Assembly: GCA_964534515.1 (NCBI GenBank) | Contig: CAZHPW010000040.1 | Location: 1-20,275, forward strand | Direction: 5' to 3' | From: UBA6115 sp964534515 | GTDB lineage: Bacteria > Bacillota > Clostridia > Christensenellales > Aristaeellaceae | Length of the DNA: 20,275 bases | Made by a program: the position numbers and the translations under genes | In this document: positions 8,250-15,518 of the stretch, in pieces | Layout of the letters: each line of letters begins with the position of its first letter | Numbering within the stretch: position 1 is the stretch's first letter | Notes under the pieces: generated by a model | Database searches by the model: none | Seen by the model: only the letters and a program-made list of their open reading frames with translations | Told to the model about the DNA's origin: nothing

Positions 8250-8838
8250 GGGCCGCCTTGACCACGTCCGGCGTGTAGCCCCGCCTGGCCAGGGCCGCGT
8301 AGGCGCGGCGGTAAAGCTCCCTTTCTTCGCCGGACTTGCCCCGCAGGGTCTTTTGCGCCAGGCGTATTGCGGCTTCAACCTGGGCGTCCTTGTCGGCATC
8401 TGACATCAGTTCCTCTATCAAGTCGGGGGCGATGCCCCTTTGGCGCAATTCCTGTTTTAAGCGGATGGAGCCATATTTTTTACCCAGGCGTTCCAGGGTG
8501 TTCTCGGCATAGCGCCGGTCATTGAGATAGCCCGCGTCCTCCAGTTTTTGGCAGGCGGCCTGCGCCGCAGCCTCAGAAAAGCCGGAATCCAGTAGTTTTT
8601 TGGTGATTTCATCCCGGCTCTTGTCCCGCAGTTCCAGAATGCGCACCGCCTGCTCCAGGGCGTACTTGCCCTCGCTCTTCTGTAGCAGCAAGCGGTAGTT
8701 GTCCGGGTCGATGGGGTCATTGACCTTCAAGGTATACAGGCGAAACAGGGCGTTTGGCACCTTGAGGTGCTCGCCGCCCTTTAATTTGACCAGCTTGCAG
8801 CCGGGCCGCTTTTGAATGTCAAGAACGGTGTCGGTCAT
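8209..8838 (-). CDS. recX: RecX family regulator of RecA
   Basis: 209 residues. RecX binds RecA filaments and modulates recombinase activity. The middle and C-terminal parts show the tandem three-helix RecX repeats: KYALEQAVRILELRDKS...ITKKLLDSGFS, then DAGYLNDRRYAENTLE with RLKQELRQRGI, then AYAALARRGYTPDVVKAAL. The ~60-residue N-terminal region is typical of Gram-positive RecX. Start choice: the ATG at 8838 shares ATGA with the upstream hydrolase stop and is preferred to the ATG at 8850, which lies inside that gene. It is last in the lgt cluster, away from any recA. The 3' end overlaps tcdA tail-to-tail by 41 bases and no terminator is visible. Family is clear; direct regulation of RecA is inferred. 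Confidence 0.88.
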   Translation of the reverse strand: MTDTVLDIQKRPGCKLVKLKGGEHLKVPNALFRLYTLKVNDPIDPDNYRLLLQKSEGKYALEQAVRILELRDKSRDEITKKLLDSGFSEAAAQAACQKLEDAGYLNDRRYAENTLERLGKKYGSIRLKQELRQRGIAPDLIEELMSDADKDAQVEAAIRLAQKTLRGKSGEERELYRRAYAALARRGYTPDVVKAALNQVLSDSADLDD

Positions 8839-9977
8839 GTGCTTTGCCACACTTTCAGCAGGGAGCGGTTCAAATCAGTCAGGATGTGCTCCCTGGCCTC
8901 CGAGGCGCCGGTGGTCAGGCTGATGAGGCCGCGGCTTTTTTTAACATCCAGGAACAGCGCCTGTACCATGCCATAGGCCATGCCCTGATGGCCGTACAAG
9001 GCATCCTCAGCAATGCTTTTGTCATTGAGGATAAACAAGCCCAGGCCCTGGGTAAGATGGGGGTCGCGCGCTTTGAGGCTGGAGTGCGGGTGACGCATCA
9101 GGCCCAGGGTCTCCTCGGAGAAGAATCCGGGACGCAGGAGCGCCTTGCCCAGTTTGACCAGGCCATCCACATCACAGCAGCAGGCGCCCTGCGCCAGGGC
9201 ATAATGCCGGTTCAGGTCCACCTGCTCCCAATCAGGCGGCAGGCTTGCCTGGCGGGCGGCGCCGTCAAAATTGGGCTTTTTCCGCGGGGGCAGGATGCGC
9301 CTGCCATCCGCCAGCGGGCTCTTGATGAGCCCTGGATAATAAGCAGCATTCATTTTGAGGGGCTCAAAGAGCGCCTTTTGCATCGCGGCTTGAAAGGGCA
9401 GTCCAGTCTGCGCTTCCACAACCGGGGCGATGAGGCCATAGGCGAAGTTGGAATAGGTGCACCCCTCCCCCGGCAGATAAGACGTGTGCGCGTCACCTTC
9501 CAATATATCAGCAGCACTGCCCCCGGCGCTCAGCGCTTTGTCATAGGCCGCGCCGTCCTTGATGCCCGAGGCGTGGGACAGCAGGTGCATGAGGGTGATG
9601 GGCGTATCAGGAGCCATTGGATGGCGCAGGGAATAAGGCAGACCAAAGTCCGCGTCCTGCTTTAAATCAATGAATCCGGATTGATGTAAAGCCAGAACTC
9701 CGGCCGCGGTGACCGTTTTGGAAAGGGAGGCCAGGCGGAAGGCGGTGTCTCCGGCAACCGGCTGGCCAAGGCGCAAGTCACCATAGACCAGGTGGTCGGT
9801 TAGCCCGTTTACGTCAAACAAAGCCAAAGCGCCGCCGGAAACCCGGTGGCGTTTTAAAACACGCTCATAAGCGGATATCTGGCTGTCACTGAGGGTGTTT
9901 TTTTCAATCACCAAAGGGCTGTCCCAGCGGATGGGCAGAAAACGGACCAAAGTACGGTAAAGCGTCAGATGCTTCAT
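8835..9977 (-). CDS. Beta-lactamase-fold serine hydrolase (class C / PBP4*-like)
   Basis: 380 residues. All three motifs of the family are intact: S84-L-S-K87 (nucleophile and general base), Y175-S-N177, and H330-Q-G332 in place of KTG. The group includes esterases, D-amino peptidases and PBP-like proteins; a real beta-lactamase is not implied. No signal peptide or transmembrane segment is seen at the N-terminus (MKHLTLYRTLVRFLP), so it is probably cytoplasmic. A run of three cysteines (266-268) is unusual. The ATG overlaps the lgt stop (ATGA) and the stop overlaps the recX start (ATGA), so it is made together with both. The substrate is unknown. Confidence 0.85.
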   Translation of the reverse strand: MKHLTLYRTLVRFLPIRWDSPLVIEKNTLSDSQISAYERVLKRHRVSGGALALFDVNGLTDHLVYGDLRLGQPVAGDTAFRLASLSKTVTAAGVLALHQSGFIDLKQDADFGLPYSLRHPMAPDTPITLMHLLSHASGIKDGAAYDKALSAGGSAADILEGDAHTSYLPGEGCTYSNFAYGLIAPVVEAQTGLPFQAAMQKALFEPLKMNAAYYPGLIKSPLADGRRILPPRKKPNFDGAARQASLPPDWEQVDLNRHYALAQGACCCDVDGLVKLGKALLRPGFFSEETLGLMRHPHSSLKARDPHLTQGLGLFILNDKSIAEDALYGHQGMAYGMVQALFLDVKKSRGLISLTTGASEAREHILTDLNRSLLKVWQST

Positions 9978-10852
9978 GACGCTGTTTCCGTCTTCCCGGC
10001 TGATATGAACTCATACAGCAGGGCAAACACAAAGGCCGCGAGCAGGAAGTAGCCTGGCAGCAGCAGGGCGGCATTGCCCAGGGCGTACAGCAAAATGGCG
10101 GCTAGCCCTAACAGCAGAAGCAGCAGCCAAGCCTTGTTCATTTTAAGCCTGATGACCATGAGAAGGCCGATGGCAACGATGAAGACCAGACTGAGCGCCT
10201 GGGATACGCGCAGGTCTCCCAGCATCAGGCTGTCTGTTCTTAAACCTTCAATCATCATCCGGCCCAGGCCATACCATAAAAGGTACCAGGCGAAGACCCA
10301 GCCAGGGCCTTTTTTGTAACAAATGTCGCGAATTTTTATCAGCAGGGCAAAGCCCAGCAGGTTCCACAAGGACTCATAAAAGAAGGTGGCCAAGTGCCAG
10401 CTATCCCCCACCTTGACGGCGTAAGGGAAAAACTGCAACACCGGGTTGGTGACCTCATAGCCAAAGGCCTCCAGGTTAAAAAAATTGCCCCAGCGGCCGA
10501 TGGCCTGTCCCAGCAGCAAGCCGGGAGCCACCAGATCCGCCAGGAGCAAAAAGGGTTGTTTTCTTTTTTTGGCCAGGAGGTAGCCGCCGATGACGCCGCC
10601 GATGACGCCGCCATAGATGGCCAAGCCCCCCTCCCAGATTCGGAAGATGCTGAGGAAGTCCCCTTTGTAAATCGCGTAATTAAACACAACATAGTAAATC
10701 CTGGAAAACAGGATGGCCAAGGGGACTGTCCACAGCACCAGGTCAATGGCCAGGTCATCGCCCAGGGCACGCCGCTTTGCTTCCTTTGTCATGTAGACAT
10801 AGGCCGCCAGCACACCCAGGGCAATCAAGAGGCCATAGAGATTCAGCCGCAT
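9974..10852 (-). CDS. lgt: Prolipoprotein diacylglyceryl transferase
   Basis: 292 residues, a polytopic membrane protein. Lgt transfers diacylglycerol from phosphatidylglycerol to the lipobox cysteine of prelipoproteins. The signature GRWGNFFNLEAFG is at 119-131, EGGLAIYGG at 74-82, and the conserved arginine region GLGRMMIEGLRTDSL near 195-209. Two oddities: the N-terminus begins directly at NLYGLLIALG, without the ~15-20 residues usually found before it, and residues 241-292 add about two hydrophobic segments beyond the usual end. The start is fixed because an in-frame stop lies nine codons upstream with no standard start codon between. Only 8 bases separate it from the aldo/keto reductase, and AAGG is the only nearby binding-site candidate. 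It overlaps the following hydrolase by ATGA. Confidence 0.93.
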   Translation of the reverse strand: MRLNLYGLLIALGVLAAYVYMTKEAKRRALGDDLAIDLVLWTVPLAILFSRIYYVVFNYAIYKGDFLSIFRIWEGGLAIYGGVIGGVIGGYLLAKKRKQPFLLLADLVAPGLLLGQAIGRWGNFFNLEAFGYEVTNPVLQFFPYAVKVGDSWHLATFFYESLWNLLGFALLIKIRDICYKKGPGWVFAWYLLWYGLGRMMIEGLRTDSLMLGDLRVSQALSLVFIVAIGLLMVIRLKMNKAWLLLLLLGLAAILLYALGNAALLLPGYFLLAAFVFALLYEFISAGKTETAS

Positions 10853-10860
10853 AAGATGCC

Positions 10861-11997
10861 TTAACGGGCTTCCTTGTCAATGATTTTGAGCGTATCAATG
10901 ATGGGCAGCTGCTGGGGACAGGCGGCCTCACAGGCGCCGCAGGCCACACAGAGGGAGCCATCCGCCTGTTCCTTCACCAGCGCGCCGTAGTTCCACTTCA
11001 GGGCATCCATGTTGTTGAGCATGTAGGATTCATTGTACATCTTGAAGATGCGCGGGATTTTGACGCCGTGCGGGCAGGGCTGGCAGTAGTCACAGGCTGT
11101 GCAGCCGATTTTGACGCGGGCCAAGTACTGCTTTTTGATGTCCTTGATGAAGGCGTGCTGCTCATTGGTGAGCGAGTTGGGCTTGACCTTGTCAAAGATG
11201 CGCAGGTTGTCCTGAACCTGATCCATGTTGCTCATACCGGAGAGGATGGTGACCACCTGGGGGAAATCCCCGGCATAGCGGAAAGCCCATTCAACCGGGG
11301 TAAAGCCGCTGCCTTCACCCGCCATGGCATCCTTGATGGACTGGGGCGGGTTGGCCAGGGCGCCGCCGCGCAGGGGCTCCATCACAACGATGTTGATACC
11401 CTTCTTGCCGGCGTAGAGCAGGCCGTCCAGGCCCGCCTGGAACTCATCGTCCAGGTAGTTGAACTGAATCTGCGCCATGTCCCAGTCATAATCATCAATG
11501 ATGCGCAGGAAGACATCATGCTCATCATGGAAGGAGAAGCCGGCATGACGGATGCGGCCGTCAGCCTTGGCCTTTTCCAGGAACTTTTGGTAGTTGAGCC
11601 GCTGCAGCTTTTTAAACGCCTCATCATGCAGCGCGTGGAGCAGGTAAAAATCCAAATAAGAGACATCCAGCTTCTTGAGCTGCTCATCCAGCAACCGGTC
11701 CATATCGTCTTCTTTTTCCACAAACCACTGGGGCAGTTTGGTGGTCAGGAGCACCTTGTCGCGGTAGCCGTCCTTTAAGCCCAGGCCGGTGACAATTTCG
11801 CTCTCCCCATCGTGGTAGCCATAGGCGGTATCCACGTAGTTGATGCCGTGGTCAATGCCGTAGCGGAGCATGCGGATGGCTTCCTCCCGGTTGATGACGC
11901 GCTTGTCATCACCCTTGAGGATGGTGGGCAGGCGCATCATGCCAAAGCCCAGGCGGCTCACTTGATGGCCGGTTTTTCCGAAAGGTACATACTGCAT
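10861..11997 (-). CDS. Aldo/keto reductase with C-terminal 2x[4Fe-4S] ferredoxin domain
   Basis: 378 residues. The N-terminal TIM-barrel reductase carries the catalytic set D56, Y61 (DTAYGYHDGESE), K87 (TTKLP) and H121 (YLLHAL). The C-terminus has two cluster motifs: C299-C302-C305-C308 (CxxCxxCxxCP) and C350-C353-C356-C360 (CxxCxxCxxxCP). The layout matches COG1453 predicted oxidoreductases, common in anaerobes; the substrate is not known, and electron exchange between NAD(P)H chemistry and ferredoxin-type clusters is inferred. The ATG at 11997 follows a strong GAGGAGG seven bases upstream. It is the first gene of the set with lgt, the hydrolase and recX, 8 bases before lgt. Confidence 0.92.
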   Translation of the reverse strand: MQYVPFGKTGHQVSRLGFGMMRLPTILKGDDKRVINREEAIRMLRYGIDHGINYVDTAYGYHDGESEIVTGLGLKDGYRDKVLLTTKLPQWFVEKEDDMDRLLDEQLKKLDVSYLDFYLLHALHDEAFKKLQRLNYQKFLEKAKADGRIRHAGFSFHDEHDVFLRIIDDYDWDMAQIQFNYLDDEFQAGLDGLLYAGKKGINIVVMEPLRGGALANPPQSIKDAMAGEGSGFTPVEWAFRYAGDFPQVVTILSGMSNMDQVQDNLRIFDKVKPNSLTNEQHAFIKDIKKQYLARVKIGCTACDYCQPCPHGVKIPRIFKMYNESYMLNNMDALKWNYGALVKEQADGSLCVACGACEAACPQQLPIIDTLKIIDKEAR

Positions 11998-12022
11998 AAA
12001 AAATCCTCCTCATGGCGAATTG

Positions 12023-12072
12023 CCAAAATATGAAAGCATTTGCCTTAATTCGGCATTTTACTCCAAAATATG
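12023..12072. repeat. Direct 10-mer repeat CCAAAATATG, 40 bp apart
   Basis: CCAAAATATG occurs at 12023-12032 and 12063-12072, exactly 40 bases (about four helical turns) apart. One copy lies between the candidate -35 and -10 boxes and the other just after the predicted RNA start. This would suit an operator pair, which is an inference. Confidence 0.5.
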
Positions 12073-12083
12073 CCATTCGTCTA
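12055..12083 (-). promoter_or_regulatory. Candidate promoter of the aldo/keto reductase-lgt operon
   Basis: On the minus strand TAGACG (4 of 6 to TTGACA) lies 17 bases before TAAAAT (5 of 6 to TATAAT). The RNA would start near 12048 and leave a leader of about 50 bases with the GAGGAGG site. The match is moderate, but this is the only good candidate in the 132-base spacer. Confidence 0.45.
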
Positions 12084-12129
12084 TCCGTAAAGCGATAAAA
12101 GGGACGATATACTGTTTTTACACAAAGCC

Positions 12130-13365
12130 CTAGAGCCAGCCCCTGTTCAGCAGGCAATCACGCACCGGCGCGTGGATGAGACGGTCCTTTTGGTGGATGA
12201 AGCGGAAGCTGGACTTCAGAGCCCTGCCATCCGGCAAACGAACCGTGCCGGAGCCGTCTTCATGAAGGCCAAGGCCCTTGGCCCCCTCCTCCGGGATGAC
12301 CTGGGAGAGCCGGTTGTGGCAGCGGTTGCCCAGGAGCAGGTCAAACACCCCGGTTTCCGGGTCCACCGCCAGGTGATTGCCGGTGTAACCCGCCTGGCCA
12401 AAGGAGCGCAAACCCATCCAAGCGGGCACCTCACTTTTGTACTGGATGGGCGAGCGGCAAAAGCACAAGAGGCCCAGGAACTGGCGGTACTGCCCTTCAT
12501 GGGTAAGGTAACCGGTGCGGTTGACGCCAATTTGCATCAAGGTATCGTGGCTAAAGTAGACGCCGTTTAGCATCGCCTGGACAAAACGGCAGACATCCCC
12601 GGCTGTCGCGAAGAGACCGGCGTGGCCAGACAGGCTGTGGGCTTTGTCCTTGAGCAACCTGGCCTTGGGGTCATGGGGCAGGCCGGGGGTGACATCGGTC
12701 GTCACCTGCCAAACGCCATTCACCCATTTGTGCTCGAAATTGTAATCCATCAGGTCAGCGTATCTGTCTTTGGGAACATCCGCCCAGGTTTCAAAAAGCC
12801 CGACGGGGCTTAAGACATGTTGCTTTAGGTACTCAAAAAATTGAAGACCGCTGACCGCCTCCACCACATATTGCAGCACCAGGGCGTTCATGTCGGAATA
12901 CAGGCGCTCTCCAAGCAATACCGGCACCCGGCGCACGGAAAAAAGCACCTCTCGTCCTGTCTTGGCGTCTTTTTGGGCATCCACCCGCTCATCTGTGCGC
13001 AGGCAGGCTAAGTAGGTCAGGCAGTCTTCCACCGTGCAGTCATCCAGATGAACAAACCGGGCGTCCAAGTCCCGGATGTTGTCGTCTAAACGAATCAAGC
13101 CTTGTTCGAGGAACTGCAAAACGCTGACCAAGGTGTACACCTTGGTCAGCGAGGCCAAATCAAAAATGGTTGTATCGGTGACTTCTTCAGGCGCGTCCTC
13201 AAACACGCCGTTTACGAAAATGACCTCACGCTTAAGCCCAAGGGATGTTGTGACAAAGTCCTTCCGGTTGCCGTAGCAGACCGTGAGACCGGTCAGCATA
13301 TCCTTTCCCTCACACAGTTCGCGCATGGAGGCTTTGAGCACCTGGTCGGCTTTAATGGAACTCAC
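12130..13365 (-). CDS. Beta-lactamase-fold serine hydrolase, second type (EstB/YfeW-like)
   Basis: 411 residues. Motif 1 is S72-L-T-K75 (DLASLTK); motif 2 is Y156-S-D-M-N160, the YSDxN form of EstB-like enzymes. HAG at 248-250 (SLSGHAGLFATA) matches that subgroup. The segment where relatives have FGHTGFTG reads FGQAGYTGN (322-330), so the histidine is replaced by Q324. No signal peptide is present; the protein is probably cytoplasmic. The GTG start at 13365 comes immediately after the TGA of the CBM9-like gene (TGAGTG) with no clear ribosome binding site, so translation probably depends on coupling; an ATG at residue 14 is the alternative. Likely an esterase or peptidase of unknown substrate, functionally linked to the CBM9-like protein. 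Confidence 0.82.
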   Translation of the reverse strand: MSSIKADQVLKASMRELCEGKDMLTGLTVCYGNRKDFVTTSLGLKREVIFVNGVFEDAPEEVTDTTIFDLASLTKVYTLVSVLQFLEQGLIRLDDNIRDLDARFVHLDDCTVEDCLTYLACLRTDERVDAQKDAKTGREVLFSVRRVPVLLGERLYSDMNALVLQYVVEAVSGLQFFEYLKQHVLSPVGLFETWADVPKDRYADLMDYNFEHKWVNGVWQVTTDVTPGLPHDPKARLLKDKAHSLSGHAGLFATAGDVCRFVQAMLNGVYFSHDTLMQIGVNRTGYLTHEGQYRQFLGLLCFCRSPIQYKSEVPAWMGLRSFGQAGYTGNHLAVDPETGVFDLLLGNRCHNRLSQVIPEEGAKGLGLHEDGSGTVRLPDGRALKSSFRFIHQKDRLIHAPVRDCLLNRGWL

Positions 13366-13995
13366 TCAGGCAAATTCCAGCAGGCCAAAGAATGCCGGCC
13401 GGTGGAAACGGGGCTCGCCGGTGGGCTGCCAGGCCTGCAATTCCTCACCCCTGACGCTATGGTCAATGCGGTAGAAGTTGATCGGCCAAGCCTCCCCCTT
13501 TTTGGGGGCGCGCTTAAACATGCTGTAGGGCATCAGCCAGACGCTGGTGGTCTGGTGGTTTTCCTTGTCATAGCGGGTTTTGGTCTTAAAGCCGGGCGTG
13601 TCCCAATCCATGTCCAGGGAAAAATCCTCATTGGAGCGGAAGGAGATGTTGCCGCAGAAGGTCACGTCGTAGGGGCTAACCTCAATCTCGCGGTAAAAAT
13701 CCAGGGTTTTGGCGTCTGAGATGAACATCTCAAACACATCCTGGGTGTAGATGGGCTCATCATGCAGGCGGTAGGTGGCGTGGATGGCGTCGTCCTCTGC
13801 GAGGATTCTGACATACAGCGCCTGAGCCTTGTCATCCCTCAGCATCCTAAACTCGGTGTTCAGGAAAGGGCGCTTGCCAGAAACCACCTGTTTGAGTTCC
13901 GCTGGCGCCGCCTTGTCCCAGGCAGCGTCAGACACCTCAGGGAAGCCGGTGAGTGAAACATCATAGCAGGAATAGCGCTCGGGGGAAACGGGCAT
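13366..13995 (-). CDS. CBM9-like carbohydrate-binding family protein, no signal peptide
   Basis: 209 residues. The central part (ALYVRILAEDDAIHATYRLHDEPIYTQDVFEMFI, given here as separate marks: ALYVRILAEDD, then IYTQDVFEMFI, then YREIEVSPYDV) fits the beta-sandwich family annotated as carbohydrate-binding family 9-like. True CBM9 binds the reducing ends of sugars; the small stand-alone bacterial forms have no established role. The N-terminus (MPVSPERYSCYDVS) is not a signal peptide, so it would stay in the cytoplasm, unusual for a sugar-binding module. AAGGAGGT lies just upstream of the ATG. It sits 43 bases after fprA and directly before the serine hydrolase, suggesting a three-gene unit. 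Function is unproven. Confidence 0.72.
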   Translation of the reverse strand: MPVSPERYSCYDVSLTGFPEVSDAAWDKAAPAELKQVVSGKRPFLNTEFRMLRDDKAQALYVRILAEDDAIHATYRLHDEPIYTQDVFEMFISDAKTLDFYREIEVSPYDVTFCGNISFRSNEDFSLDMDWDTPGFKTKTRYDKENHQTTSVWLMPYSMFKRAPKKGEAWPINFYRIDHSVRGEELQAWQPTGEPRFHRPAFFGLLEFA

Positions 13996-14038
13996 GACCT
14001 ACCTCCTTGTCTGTCACAGAAGCGGTTATAAAAGCGGC

Positions 14039-15217
14039 TTATTTCAGGGCGCTGACCAATCTGGCGGCCAGGTCACGGGCGGCGGCCAGCTCTTCCTCGT
14101 TGGGGCGCATGCGGGCGCGGATGCCTTCTACGGTCTTGGCTTTCAACTGCTCCAGGCGGCCCATCATGTTGCCAACAGCCTCACCGGTCCAGCCGTAGGA
14201 ACCAAAGGCGGAGCAAACCTTGCCCTTCACGGAGAAGGGGTGCAAGCCGGCCATCAGCTCGGTAATGGGCTGGAGGGTGTCGCCCAGGAAGGTGGGTGAG
14301 CCAAAGAGCACGCCGTCCGCTTCCGCGATGGCGGCGTAGGCCTCCGCCTTGTTGTTCTCATCAAGCTCAATGAGGGTCACGGGGTAGGTCTTCTTGATTT
14401 CCTCTTCCAGCACTTGGGCCAATTTGTGGGTATAGCCATAGGCGCTCACATAGACGATGGCAACGGACTTGCCCTCTTTTTCGGGCTTTGCGCTCAAGCG
14501 GTCATAGATGGCCAGGACATCCTCAATGCCGGTGTCCAGCGCCGCGCCATGGCCGGTGTAGACAACTGAGGGGTTGAGCTCACGGACCTGTTTGATGCCG
14601 TTTAGCGCAAAGGGCTGTGAGAAGGGGCTCATGATGTCCATGTAGTATTTTTCAACGTTTTCAAGGTATTCGGCCTTGTTTTTGACCGTGCTGAACAACA
14701 GCGGCGCATAGGCGTGGTGAGCGCCCATGAAGTCGCAGGTGAACAGCGCCTTTGACAGGGAGTCAAAGGTGAACATGGTGTCCGGCCAATGCAGGTTGGG
14801 CATGGGATAAAAGCTCAACTCCCTGCCGCCCAGGTCCAGGGTGTCGCCCTTTTTGACCGTGCGGGAATTGAAGGGCTGGTTGATAATCTGCCCGATGAAG
14901 GTGATGGCGGAAGAGGTGCCAATGAGTTGCAGTTTGCTGTTGCGCTTGAGCAACTCGGGGATGATGCCGGCGTGGTCGGGCTCGGTATGGTTAATGATGA
15001 GGTAATCCACCGACTCAAAGGGCACGATGGCTTCGATGTTCTTCAGATATTCTTCCAGATAGCCTTCCTTGGCGGTTTCAACAAGGGCGGTTTTCTCGGT
15101 GCCTTTGATGAGGTAGGCATTGTAGCTGGTGCCCTTGGGGGTTTTCATGATGATGTCAAAAACTTCCAGCTCCGGGTTCTGGACGCCGACAGAGTAGATT
15201 TGGTGCTTGAGTTCCAT
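14039..15217 (-). CDS. fprA: FprA-type flavodiiron protein (A-type flavoprotein)
   Basis: 392 residues, class A size. The N-terminal metallo-beta-lactamase-like domain holds a complete diiron ligand set: H77-x-E79-x-D81-H82 (NHTEPDHAG), H143, D162 (CDFMGAH) and H223 (YTGHG). The C-terminal flavodoxin domain (about 252-392) has FMN-loop features SAYGYTHKLAQ, SPTFLGD and FGSYGWTGEA. These proteins reduce O2 to water and/or NO to N2O in anaerobes, usually fed by rubredoxin; the sequence does not tell which substrate is preferred, and no rubredoxin gene is in the window. AAGGAGGG (15228-15235 on the minus strand) lies 10 bases before the ATG. It is first in the fprA, CBM9-like, hydrolase set and divergent from the ABC importer. 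Confidence 0.95.
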   Translation of the reverse strand: MELKHQIYSVGVQNPELEVFDIIMKTPKGTSYNAYLIKGTEKTALVETAKEGYLEEYLKNIEAIVPFESVDYLIINHTEPDHAGIIPELLKRNSKLQLIGTSSAITFIGQIINQPFNSRTVKKGDTLDLGGRELSFYPMPNLHWPDTMFTFDSLSKALFTCDFMGAHHAYAPLLFSTVKNKAEYLENVEKYYMDIMSPFSQPFALNGIKQVRELNPSVVYTGHGAALDTGIEDVLAIYDRLSAKPEKEGKSVAIVYVSAYGYTHKLAQVLEEEIKKTYPVTLIELDENNKAEAYAAIAEADGVLFGSPTFLGDTLQPITELMAGLHPFSVKGKVCSAFGSYGWTGEAVGNMMGRLEQLKAKTVEGIRARMRPNEEELAAARDLAARLVSALK

Positions 15218-15279
15218 ATTGGATAAGCCCTCCTTGGTAATATAATCTCTTTTGGTTCCTTTCGGGGACCCTGAAGGGT

Positions 15280-15288
15280 ATTATACCA
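15280..15288 (-). promoter_or_regulatory. Extended -10 promoter of fprA
   Basis: On the minus strand TGG TATAAT is a perfect extended -10. The RNA would start near 15273 with a ~56-base leader. The leader can form a small hairpin (GGTCCC / GGAACC with one mismatch) before the ribosome binding site. No good -35 box is seen. Confidence 0.65.
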
Positions 15289-15450
15289 CTTATTCCCGGT
15301 AAAAATGAATAATTTGAAAACAATCAGATAGAAAAATACAAATAAAATGGGCATGGTACGAAGAATAATTGCAACTAAAAGCCCCTGGTCTTCCGATGCT
15401 TGCGTTTGAAGCAGAAAAACCTTGAAAGCTTGGCGGATTTCCCGAAAACA
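15289..15450. other. Non-coding core of the fprA / ABC importer divergent region
   Basis: The 301-base spacer between the fprA and importer starts holds the two divergent promoters and both ribosome binding sites. The AT-rich middle shows no gene, no long repeat and only a weak dyad (TGCTT / AAGCA near 15400-15417). Any shared regulator site would lie here, but none is recognised. Confidence 0.6.
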
Positions 15451-15479
15451 TTGACAGGATAAGGTTAAAACTATACAAT
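15451..15479 (+). promoter_or_regulatory. Strong sigma-A promoter of the peptide-type ABC importer
   Basis: TTGACA (15451-15456), 17-base spacer, TACAAT (15474-15479): a near-consensus housekeeping promoter. The RNA should start near 15486, so the in-frame ATG at 15483 is not in the transcript, supporting the start at 15519. Confidence 0.85.
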
Positions 15480-15518
15480 CCTATGGTCATGGAAAAGAAA
15501 ATTAACAAGGAGGTACAC

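Noticed and set aside
8844..9665. 273-codon plus-strand frame over the serine hydrolase
   Set aside because: It lies opposite a gene with intact catalytic motifs and ATGA coupling on both sides, and it has no domain signature or binding site.
8835..9977. Antibiotic-inactivating class C beta-lactamase
   Set aside because: There is no signal peptide, the third motif is HQG rather than KTG, and the context is housekeeping. A general serine hydrolase fits better.
11068..11778. 236-codon plus-strand frame over the aldo/keto reductase
   Set aside because: Antisense shadow of a gene with a complete catalytic set and two Fe-S motifs.
15225..15275. Riboswitch or T-box in the fprA leader
   Set aside because: Only a small mismatched hairpin is visible. 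The ~56-base leader is too short for a recognisable riboswitch.
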